Shown here: positions 31,134-38,309 of the stretch, one piece after another
How the letters are laid out: the number at the start of each line of letters is the position of its first letter
How positions within the stretch are numbered: position 1 is the stretch's first letter
DNA from: Alkalispirillum mobile
GTDB lineage: Bacteria; Pseudomonadota; Gammaproteobacteria; Nitrococcales; Halorhodospiraceae
Assembly (NCBI RefSeq): GCF_003664325.1
Contig: NZ_RCDA01000004.1
Coordinates: 62,001-126,000 of the forward strand
Direction: 5' to 3'
Length of the DNA: 64,000 nt
Made by a program: the position numbers and the translations under genes
Notes under the pieces: model-generated
Seen by the model: only the letters and a program-made list of their open reading frames with translations
Database searches by the model: none
What the model was told of the DNA's origin: nothing

Positions 31134-33536
31134 ATGCGGCTACTCTCTCGTCTCTCTCTCTGGGTGCTCGCCAGCGTGGTCTCCCTCGGCCTGGTCGGGC
31201 TGATCGCCGCTGCGGTGGCTTACGCAATGCTTGCACCGGGATTGCCATCGGTGGAGACCTTGCGCGATGTCCGTCTCCAGGTTCCGCTGCGCGTGGTCAG
31301 CCGGGAGGGTGGCCTGATAGCGGAGTACGGTGAGCAGCGGCGGATCCCGCTGCAGTCCGAGGACCTGCCGCCGCAGTTGGTGCAGGCCTTTCTCGCTGCA
31401 GAGGATGACCGCTTTTTCGACCACCCGGGTGTCGACTATCAAGGCATCGCCCGGGCCGTGCGCCACCTGCTGCTTACCGGTGAGAAGGGGCCCGGGGGCA
31501 GCACCATTACCATGCAGTTGGCGCGGAACTTCTTCCTGACCCGGGACCAGACTTTCCAGCGCAAGGCACAGGAGATCCTGCTCGCACTCAAGATAGAGCG
31601 CACCCTTTCCAAAGAGGAGATCCTTGAGCTTTACCTGAACAAGATTTACCTGGGCCAACGGTCGTACGGCGTGGGGGCGGCCGCGCGCATCTACTACGGC
31701 AAGTCGGTGGATGAGCTGGACCTCGCGCAGACTGCCATGATTGCCGGTCTGCCGAAGGCCCCGTCGGCCTACAACCCCATTGCGAACCCCCCGCGGGCAA
31801 AGATCCGCCGCGCCTACGTGCTGGGTCGGATGCTGGCCGAGGGCTATATCACCCCGGAGGAGCACGCCGAGGCCGTGGATGCGCCGATCACCGCCGAGGT
31901 CCACGCCGCGCCCGTGGAGGTGTCTGCCCCCTACGTGGCCGAGATGGTGCGTCAGACCATGGTGGCCCAGTACGGGGAGGAGGAGGCCTACACCGGCGGT
32001 TACGTGGTGCGTACCACCGTGGATGGGCGGATGCAGGCTGCCGCCGACCGGGCGTTGCGGGACGGGCTGCGCGCCTACGACCATCGCCGAGGGTATCGCG
32101 GTCCCGAGCGGCAAGTGGAGCTGACCGGTGACGAGGACGAGAGTGAGCGTGAAGCCCTGCTGGCGGACCATCCGCGGTACGGGGGGCTCGAGGCCGCGCT
32201 GGTGCTCTCAGTGGATGACGAGGCGGAGTTGGCCCGGGTCTGGGTGCGTCGCCACGGTGAGCTGGAGCTCCCCTTCGAGGGCATGGCCTGGGCGCGCCCC
32301 TACCTCAGCCGTACCACGCGGGGGCCAGCGCCCGAAAACGTTTCCGATGTCGTCTCGGTCGGTGACATTATCCGGGTGGACCGCGCGCCGGATGTTCCGA
32401 GGCTGGCTGCCATCCCGGCGGTGGAGGGCTCAGTGGTGGCGCTGGACCCGGAGAATGGTGCGGTACTGGCGTTGGCGGGTGGTTTCGACTTCTTCCGCAG
32501 TTCTTTCAACCGCGCGGTGCAATCGCGCCGTCAGCCCGGCTCGGCGTTCAAGCCCTTCATTTACGCCGCTGCACTGGAGCAGGGCTACACGCCGGCGAGC
32601 ATGCTCAGTGACACGCCGATCGTCATGCATGACGAATCCCTGGAGACGAGTTGGCGGCCGACCAACTACAGCGGGCGGGTCTACGGACCCACCCGCTTCC
32701 GCGAGGCCCTGGTGCACTCGCGTAACCTGGCCTCGATCCGCCTGCTCCGCAACGTGGGCATCGATGAAACGCTGGATTACCTGGCCCGGATCGGGCTCGA
32801 CACCAGTGTCATGCCCAACGGCCTCTCGCTGGCCCTCGGCAGCGGGGAGATGACGCCGTTGGCCATGACCCAGGGATACGCCCTGTTTGCCAACGGAGGC
32901 TTCCGGGTGATGCCCCACTTCATCGATCGGATCGAGAGCGCTCAGGGCGAGGTCCACTTCCAGGCTCGGCCGCCCGTTGCCTGCGTCGACTGCAGCCGGA
33001 TGCAGGTGCAGGCCGACCTGCAGGAGGAGGCTGGTAGCGTGGCGCTGCAACCGGTGGCGGACTCGGTCCTGCCGGCCACCGATGCCTACCTGATGACCAG
33101 CATCATGCAGGACGTGATTCAGCGGGGCACAGGTCGGGCCGCGCAGCGTCTGGGGCGGAACGACCTGGCGGGCAAGACGGGCACCACGAACGACGGCCGG
33201 GATGCCTGGTTTGTCGGCTATAACAACCGGGTAGTGGCGAGTGCCTGGGTGGGCTTTGACAACAATGACCAGTTGGGCCCCCGGGAGACCGGCGCATCCA
33301 CGGCGCTGCCCATCTGGACCGACTTCATGGAGCAGGCCCTCAACGGGGTGCCCGATGCGCCACTGCGGCAGCCCGATGGGCTGGTAACCGTGCGGATCGA
33401 CCCGGAGGACGGGCGCCGTGTACGGGCCGGTGAGGGTGGCATGTTCGAGATCTTCCGCGAGGACAATCTGCCCGATGTGGCGCCGCGGGGCTCTGGCGGC
33501 AGTGGCTCGGGCAGCCGGGAGCAGGATATCTTCTAG
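31134..33536 (+). CDS. mrcA: Class A penicillin-binding protein 1A
   Basis: An 800-residue bifunctional peptidoglycan synthase with one N-terminal membrane anchor (~8-34). The glycosyltransferase catalytic Glu90 is in AAEDDRFFDHPGVDY, followed by GGSTITMQLARN and KIERTLSKEEILELYLN. An OB-like insert precedes the transpeptidase domain. That domain has the SxxK Ser470/Lys473 (QPGSAFKPF), the SxN at 529-531 and KTGT at 681-684. The C-terminus is a Gly/Ser-rich tail. The gene is divergent from pilM, and a conserved hypothetical gene follows after 26 nt. Confidence 0.97.
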   Translation: MRLLSRLSLWVLASVVSLGLVGLIAAAVAYAMLAPGLPSVETLRDVRLQVPLRVVSREGGLIAEYGEQRRIPLQSEDLPPQLVQAFLAAEDDRFFDHPGVDYQGIARAVRHLLLTGEKGPGGSTITMQLARNFFLTRDQTFQRKAQEILLALKIERTLSKEEILELYLNKIYLGQRSYGVGAAARIYYGKSVDELDLAQTAMIAGLPKAPSAYNPIANPPRAKIRRAYVLGRMLAEGYITPEEHAEAVDAPITAEVHAAPVEVSAPYVAEMVRQTMVAQYGEEEAYTGGYVVRTTVDGRMQAAADRALRDGLRAYDHRRGYRGPERQVELTGDEDESEREALLADHPRYGGLEAALVLSVDDEAELARVWVRRHGELELPFEGMAWARPYLSRTTRGPAPENVSDVVSVGDIIRVDRAPDVPRLAAIPAVEGSVVALDPENGAVLALAGGFDFFRSSFNRAVQSRRQPGSAFKPFIYAAALEQGYTPASMLSDTPIVMHDESLETSWRPTNYSGRVYGPTRFREALVHSRNLASIRLLRNVGIDETLDYLARIGLDTSVMPNGLSLALGSGEMTPLAMTQGYALFANGGFRVMPHFIDRIESAQGEVHFQARPPVACVDCSRMQVQADLQEEAGSVALQPVADSVLPATDAYLMTSIMQDVIQRGTGRAAQRLGRNDLAGKTGTTNDGRDAWFVGYNNRVVASAWVGFDNNDQLGPRETGASTALPIWTDFMEQALNGVPDAPLRQPDGLVTVRIDPEDGRRVRAGEGGMFEIFREDNLPDVAPRGSGGSGSGSREQDIF

Positions 33537-33562
33537 CCAGGGCGTCAGCCCGGGAGGTGGTC

Positions 33563-34204
33563 ATGGCCAAGCGATCCAACACCAAGGACCAGCGCATGCG
33601 CGAGCGACTCATCCAGGAGGCCGCCCGCATCATGGCCGAGGAGGGGGTTCGTGACCACTTCCAGGCCAAGCGCAAGGCCGCCGAACGCCTGGGTGCCCCG
33701 GACACCCGCAACCTGCCCAGCAACCGCGAGGTACAGTCGGCGCTGGTGGAATACCAGCGGCTGTTCCTCGGCGAGGAGCAGGGGGCCTGGCTGCGGTCGC
33801 TGCGCGAGGCGGCGGTGCAGGCCATGGGGTTCTTCGAGCCCTTTCGACCCCGCCTGGTGGGCCCGGTGCTGAGCGGCACGGCGGATCAGGGCTGTGATGT
33901 GCATCTGCACGTCTTTGCCGAGACCCCGGAGGAGATCACGCTCTTCCTGATGGAGCGGGGTGTTCCTCACGAGACGAGCGAGCGTCGGCTGCGCTTCGGT
34001 CGGGACCAGTGGGAGGCCCTGCCGGTGATCCGTTTCGTGGCCGGCGAGCATGTGGTGGACCTGACCGTCTTTAGCCCCAAGGGGCTACGCGAGGCGCCGC
34101 GGAGTCAGGTGGATGGTCGGCCGATGGCGCGGGCCGCGGTGGCCGAGGTGGAAGCCCTGCTGGCCGCCGATGAGGCGGGGGCGGCGGAGGCGTTTCCGCC
34201 CTGA
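33563..34204 (+). CDS. Conserved hypothetical protein, possible nucleotidyltransferase-like fold
   Basis: A 213-residue soluble protein that I cannot assign. The N-terminal ~60 residues are highly charged helices (KDQRMRERLIQEAARIMAEEG, DHFQAKRKAAERLGAPDTRNLPSNREVQ). The C-terminal part, VGPVLSGTADQGCDVHLHVFAETPEEITLFL, has a GT-x-x-x-G-x-D-V pattern. That pattern is reminiscent of minimal nucleotidyltransferases, with Asp and His residues that could bind metal. Fold and activity are inference. The ATG at 33563 follows GGGAGG. It is probably co-transcribed with the PBP1A gene, and a bidirectional terminator follows. Confidence 0.7.
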   Translation: MAKRSNTKDQRMRERLIQEAARIMAEEGVRDHFQAKRKAAERLGAPDTRNLPSNREVQSALVEYQRLFLGEEQGAWLRSLREAAVQAMGFFEPFRPRLVGPVLSGTADQGCDVHLHVFAETPEEITLFLMERGVPHETSERRLRFGRDQWEALPVIRFVAGEHVVDLTVFSPKGLREAPRSQVDGRPMARAAVAEVEALLAADEAGAAEAFPP

Positions 34205-34242
34205 CCGGTCACCGGGGGTTGTGGCAGCCCCTGCCGGACAAA

Positions 34243-34281
34243 GAAAACCCCGGGCGGCCATTGGCCGTCCGGGGTTTTTTA
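34243..34281. terminator. Bidirectional terminator between convergent genes
   Basis: ACCCCGGGCGGCCA pairs with TGGCCGTCCGGGGT (one G-U) with AAAA before and TTTTTT after. It serves both the plus-strand gene ending at 34204 and the minus-strand gltA ending at 34301. Confidence 0.9.
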
Positions 34282-34300
34282 AGGCCTGATCGGGTGACGA

Positions 34301-35599
34301 TCAGCCGCGCTGGTCCACCGGCGTATAGTCGCGCTTGGCGGCACCGGTGTAGAGCTGGCGCGGACGCCCGATGCGCTGCTCGGGGTCGTTGACCATCTCC
34401 ATCCACTGCGCCAGCCAGCCCGGGGTGCGCCCGAGGGCGAACAGCACCGTGAAGAACTCGGTGGGGATGCCCAGGGCCCGGTAGATGATGCCGGAGTAGA
34501 AGTCGACGTTCGGGTAGAGCTTGCGCTCCACGAAGTAGTCGTCCTGCAGGGCGATATCCTCCAGCTCCATGGCCAGCTCCAGCTGCGGGTCCTTGCCCAC
34601 GCCCAGCTCCTCCAGTACCTCGTGGCAGGTCTTGCGGATGATGGTGGCGCGCGGATCGAAGTTCTTGTAGACCCGGTGGCCAAAGCCCATCAGGCGGAAG
34701 GGGTCGTTCTTGTCCTTCGCCTTTTCAATGAATTTCGGCACGTTGGAAACGTCGCCGATCTCGTTGAGCATGTTCAGCACCGCCTCGTTGGCACCCCCGT
34801 GGGCCGGTCCCCACAGCGCGGCACAGCCGGCGGCGATGGCGGCGAAGGGGTTGGTGCCGGTGGAGCCCGCCAGGCGCACCGTGGAGGTGGAGGCGTTCTG
34901 CTCGTGATCGGCGTGCAGGATCAACAGCTGGTCCAGCGCCCGCTCCGCCACCGGGTTCACCTCGTACTTCTCGGTGGGGCGGGAGAACAGCATGTTCAGC
35001 AGGTTGCCCGAGTAGGACAGGTCGTTCCGCGGGTAGACGAAGGGCTCGCCCACCAGGTGCTTGTAGGCCGCGGCCGCGATGGTCGGCATCTTGGCGATGA
35101 CCCGGTGCGCGGTGAGTTCGCGGTTGTTCGGGTCGTTGATGTCCAGCTCGCCGTGGTAGAAGGCGGACAGTGACCCGACCACGCCGGTGAGCATCGCCAT
35201 GGGGTGGGCGTTGTAGTGAAAGCCGTCGAAGAAGTCCTTCAGGCTCTCATTGAGCATGGTGTGGTTGGTCACCGAGCTGACGAACTGGTCCAGTTCGGCC
35301 TTGTTCGGCAGTTCCCCGTGCAGCAGCAGGTAGGAAACCTCCAGGAAAGAGCTTTTCTCGGCCAGCTGCTCGATGGGGTAGCCGCGGTAGAGCAGCACGC
35401 CGTTATCACCATCGATGTAGGTGACACGGCTCTTGCAGCTTGCGGTGGAGGTGAAGCCTGCATCGTAGGTGAAGTAGCCCAATTCGCCGAAGACACTTTT
35501 AATGTCGACGACTTCGGGGCCATGGGTGCCTTGGTAGACCGGCAGCTCCACGGACTTGCCGGTGCTGTTGTCGGTCAGGGTGACGGTCTTCTCGGACAT
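34301..35599 (-). CDS. gltA: Citrate synthase
   Basis: A 432-residue hexameric-type (type II, gram-negative) citrate synthase condensing acetyl-CoA with oxaloacetate. A short N-terminal extension ([22 protein letters not shown]) precedes the catalytic domain. Catalytic His regions are [11 protein letters not shown] and [11 protein letters not shown], and the late [14 protein letters not shown] and [12 protein letters not shown] segments carry the CoA/oxaloacetate-binding residues. The start has AGGAGAGCGTTCC-ATG. A long leader with a hairpin lies upstream. Confidence 0.97.
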   Translation of the reverse strand: MSEKTVTLTDNSTGKSVELPVYQGTHGPEVVDIKSVFGELGYFTYDAGFTSTASCKSRVTYIDGDNGVLLYRGYPIEQLAEKSSFLEVSYLLLHGELPNKAELDQFVSSVTNHTMLNESLKDFFDGFHYNAHPMAMLTGVVGSLSAFYHGELDINDPNNRELTAHRVIAKMPTIAAAAYKHLVGEPFVYPRNDLSYSGNLLNMLFSRPTEKYEVNPVAERALDQLLILHADHEQNASTSTVRLAGSTGTNPFAAIAAGCAALWGPAHGGANEAVLNMLNEIGDVSNVPKFIEKAKDKNDPFRLMGFGHRVYKNFDPRATIIRKTCHEVLEELGVGKDPQLELAMELEDIALQDDYFVERKLYPNVDFYSGIIYRALGIPTEFFTVLFALGRTPGWLAQWMEMVNDPEQRIGRPRQLYTGAAKRDYTPVDQRG

Positions 35600-36023
35600 G
35601 GAACGCTCTCCTAGACAGCTCTCGAAATACCGTGATGCCGGCCGGCGCCCGCGGGCGCGTCGCGATGCCCCCCTCAGGGCACCGGCGTATGTCTACCGGT
35701 CACGGTCCGGGAGTTACTGAAAGGGCGTTGAGATAACGCCCGTGTCATCAGCAATCCGTTCCTCTGGGGCCCATACCCCGACGCGGATGGGCCCCTCGCC
35801 CGCCTCCATGGTGCGTGGTGTCGGGCGACTCCGGGGGGCAGGCGCTGGCCTGCTACTGACAGGTGGCCAGGGTGCTGGCGTTCCTGCAGAGGACCCCGGT
35901 GATTTATTTGCGGTGGTTAACCGCTTGTTATAATACGTATCTCGCCGTTTTGCAGTGAGATACAAAAAAGCGCCCGGGGTGCAGGCGCTTTTCAGGGGAG
36001 AGGGGTAGAAACGCCCTCGCCCC
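35600..36023. other. 424-nt intergenic region between gltA and rpmE2
   Basis: No gene was found. It holds the gltA leader, including the hairpin GGGCGTT-GAGAT-AACGCCC (35723-35741), and an inverted repeat GCGGT-GGTTA-ACCGC near 35910-35925. A consensus TATAAT on the plus strand (35929-35934) has a poor -35 match. The rpmE2 terminator (35964-35992) is at its right end. The length suggests post-transcriptional or multi-promoter control of gltA, which is inference. Confidence 0.5.
35964..35992 (-). terminator. Rho-independent terminator of rpmE2
   Basis: On the minus strand AAAAGCGCC-TGCACCCCG-GGCGCTTTTTT forms a GC stem with a U-run, 31 nt beyond the rpmE2 stop. Confidence 0.85.
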
Positions 36024-36278
36024 TCAGTTGCCGGTGCTGATGCCGAACTTCTTCTGGAACTGATCCACCCGGCCACCGGAGCTCAGCGCACGCTGCTTGC
36101 CGGTGTAGAAGGGGTGGCTCTTGCTGGAGACCTCTACCTTGAACAGCGGGTACTCCTTGCCGTCCTCCCACTGGATGGTCTCGTTGGTACGGACCGTGGA
36201 GCGGGTCAGGAATGCAAAATCGGAGGAGATGTCCTGAAACACAACCTCACGGTATTTGGGATGAATGCCTTGCTTCAT
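36024..36278 (-). CDS. rpmE2: 50S ribosomal protein L31, type B
   Basis: An 84-residue L31 of the zinc-free type B. It begins [23 protein letters not shown] and contains [16 protein letters not shown] and [10 protein letters not shown]. The CxxC zinc-binding cysteines of type A are absent; there is no cysteine at all. The ATG at 36278 is preceded by AGGTGG at 5 nt; an in-frame GTG at 36287 falls inside that ribosome-binding site and is rejected. Type B forms commonly substitute for type A under zinc limitation, but no Zur box was recognised here. Confidence 0.93.
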   Translation of the reverse strand: MKQGIHPKYREVVFQDISSDFAFLTRSTVRTNETIQWEDGKEYPLFKVEVSSKSHPFYTGKQRALSSGGRVDQFQKKFGISTGN

Positions 36279-36344
36279 GGTTGCCACCTGATTCGCGGGA
36301 CCGGGCGCTATTGTCCCGGAAATGGCTGAACTCGAAAGGGCGGT

Positions 36345-36373
36345 ATCATAATGCCCGCCCGCTTCCTAGACAA
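36345..36373 (-). promoter_or_regulatory. Sigma70-type promoter for rpmE2
   Basis: On the minus strand TTGTCT, a 17-nt spacer and TATGAT form a good sigma70 pair. The predicted transcript starts near 36338. Its ~60-nt leader contains the inverted repeat CCGGG-N9-CCCGG (36301-36319). Confidence 0.7.
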
Positions 36374-36458
36374 GTCCTGCGAGAGTATGACTAATATAGG
36401 GGTCGCCCGCCAGGTCTCTGGTCCGCCGTCCGCCCCGCAGCCAGCAGGAGCCAACGCA

Positions 36459-37484
36459 GTGTCTGACCCACAGGCGCCAAGCCCCATGGATCCGGGTTTC
36501 CCCTTGCCGGAGCGCGCCTGCCGGGCTGACGGTCAGTCGCGCCTGGTCGGCTTCGAACTGGAGTTTGCCGGGCTTTCGCCGGACGGCGCCGCGGATGCGA
36601 TCCAGGAGGTGTTCGGCGGCGAGGTCCGGAGGGAGAGCCGCTTCGTAAACCGGGTCTGCGATACCGCCTGGGGCGAGTTCAAGGTAGAAGTGGACGCCCG
36701 GGTGCTCAAGGAGCGCAGCTACCGGAGCCTGCTCACCCAGATGGGTTTCAACCTCGAGCCCGAGACCCTGGACAACCTGGACGAGCAGGTCTTGCGGTTG
36801 GCGAGCACCGTGGTGCCGGTAGAGGTGGTTACCCCGCCGGTGCCCGTCACCGAGGCCGGGCAGATCGAATCGCTGCGCGAAGCCCTGCGCCGACGGCTCG
36901 CCCAGGGGACCCGGGCCGGCCTCATGTACGCCTTCGGCCTGCACCTCAACCCCGAACTGCCCGACCTGGAGGTGGATACCCTCCGCAGCACCCTGCAGGC
37001 CTATCTGCTGCTGCTGCCCTGGCTGAAGTGGCGCGATGACACCGATGCCGTGCGTCGCCTCACCCCCTTCATACAGGACTTCCCGGCCGAGTACGTGCGC
37101 CAGGTGCTGCGGCCGGGTTATCGGCCGGACCAGCATGCGTTCATCCGGGACTTCCTCGCCTGGAACACCACCCGCAACCGCAGCCTGGACCTGCTGCCCC
37201 TGCTCACCCACCTGGACCGGGACCAGGTCCGCAGGGCCTTGCCGGATGACCCGTTGACCCAGGCGCGGCCAACCTGGCACTACCGGCTGCCCAACTGCCT
37301 GGTGGACGACCCCGACTGGCGCATCGCCCGCCCCTGGGTCGACTGGCTGATGGTGGAGCGCCTGGCCGGAAACGGGTCGCTGCTGGAGCAACTGATCAGC
37401 GACTGGCTTGCCCGGGGTTTCAGCCTCACCGATCAGCGCTGGATCCAGCACGTGGACCGATGCCTCGCCCGCAGCGGCCGCTGA
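36459..37484 (+). CDS. Amidoligase-family (COOH-NH2 ligase) protein
   Basis: A ~341-residue predicted ATP-dependent amidoligase (amidoligase_2 type, glutamine-synthetase/carboxylate-amine ligase fold). The first active-site strand carries Glu33 and Glu35 in VGFELEFAGL, and the next strand is FKVEVDA (Lys75, Glu77, Asp79). The later YAFGLHLNPELPDL supplies the family His162, Asn164 and Glu166. Such enzymes are predicted to form an amide bond between an acid and an amine, often using ammonia from a partner amidotransferase. The next gene encodes exactly such a partner and overlaps by 25 nt. I prefer the GTG at 36459 because AGGAG precedes it; ATGs at 36387 and 36486 are alternatives. The substrate is unknown. 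Confidence 0.8.
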   Translation: MSDPQAPSPMDPGFPLPERACRADGQSRLVGFELEFAGLSPDGAADAIQEVFGGEVRRESRFVNRVCDTAWGEFKVEVDARVLKERSYRSLLTQMGFNLEPETLDNLDEQVLRLASTVVPVEVVTPPVPVTEAGQIESLREALRRRLAQGTRAGLMYAFGLHLNPELPDLEVDTLRSTLQAYLLLLPWLKWRDDTDAVRRLTPFIQDFPAEYVRQVLRPGYRPDQHAFIRDFLAWNTTRNRSLDLLPLLTHLDRDQVRRALPDDPLTQARPTWHYRLPNCLVDDPDWRIARPWVDWLMVERLAGNGSLLEQLISDWLARGFSLTDQRWIQHVDRCLARSGR

Positions 37485-38257
37485 TCGGGGTCACCGGCCC
37501 CGACCGGGGTGGCGCCGCGGCCTGGTTGATGGCCGCCCTGGCGGTGCGGCTGGCCGGGGGGCGGCCCTGGCGGGTCTCACCGCGGCGTCCTGAGCCGCCC
37601 CGCCCCCTGGACGGTCTGATCCTGGGCGGTGGGGCGGATGTGGACCCGGGGCTTTACGGCGAGGAGCGGGTGGAGCCCGGGGAGATGCGCCGCGGGCCCA
37701 CGGCCTGGTGGCGGTTCCTGCTCTCCTGGCTGTTGCTGCCGGTGATCTACGTGCTGCGCTGGCTGCTCAGCATCAGCCCCGGCCCCCGGGGCGACTACGC
37801 TCGTGATGCCCTGGAATGGCGCCTGCTGGCCGATGCCCTCGCCCGGGACATCCCTGTCCTGGGCATCTGCCGCGGCGCGCAGTTGCTCAACGTGTACATG
37901 GGGGGCTCGCTCCACCAGGACCTGAGCAGCTTTTACGAGGAGAGTCCCCAGGTGCACAGCATCTGGCCGTACAAGCGGGTGACAGTCAGCCGCGGTTCCG
38001 GGTTGTACCGGTGGCTGGGGCCGGAGGCACGGATCAACTCCCTGCACCGCCAGGCCATTAATGAACTGGGCGATGGCCTGGCCGCCGTGGCCTGGGAGCG
38101 GGCCGGCGTGGTGCAGGCGGTGGAGGGGCAGCGGGGCGCCCTGCTACTGGGCGTGCAGTGGCACCCCGAGTACCTACCCCAGCGCCGGGAGCAGCGGGCG
38201 CTGTTCCGCGCCCTGGTGCGGGCCGCTGTAGCAGCGCGCAAAAATAACGGCGATTGA
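37460..38257 (+). CDS. Class I glutamine amidotransferase (PuuD/peptidase C26-like)
   Basis: A 265-residue class I amidotransferase or gamma-glutamyl hydrolase. The nucleophile is Cys137 in VLGICRGAQ, and the catalytic His235/Glu237 are in VQWHPEYL. LILGGGADVDPGLYG and INSLHRQAI are typical of the PuuD/gamma-Glu-GABA hydrolase branch. Unusually, residues 83-106 (WWRFLLSWLLLPVIYVLRWLLS) are strongly hydrophobic and interrupt the loop before ALEWRLLADAL. They may be a membrane-associating insertion. It overlaps the amidoligase gene by 25 nt, indicating tight coupling and a shared reaction. Confidence 0.85.
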   Translation: MPRPQRPLIGVTGPDRGGAAAWLMAALAVRLAGGRPWRVSPRRPEPPRPLDGLILGGGADVDPGLYGEERVEPGEMRRGPTAWWRFLLSWLLLPVIYVLRWLLSISPGPRGDYARDALEWRLLADALARDIPVLGICRGAQLLNVYMGGSLHQDLSSFYEESPQVHSIWPYKRVTVSRGSGLYRWLGPEARINSLHRQAINELGDGLAAVAWERAGVVQAVEGQRGALLLGVQWHPEYLPQRREQRALFRALVRAAVAARKNNGD

Positions 38258-38309
38258 ACAGCGGCGGGTCCCGGTGGGCATGCCCCGGTGCCCGTGGTAA
38301 CCCTCGCGT

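Noticed and set aside
35929-35934. Perfect TATAAT on the plus strand upstream of rpmE2
   Set aside because: No acceptable -35 box, and it would transcribe antisense into rpmE2. Probably a chance match in the AT-rich part of the gap.
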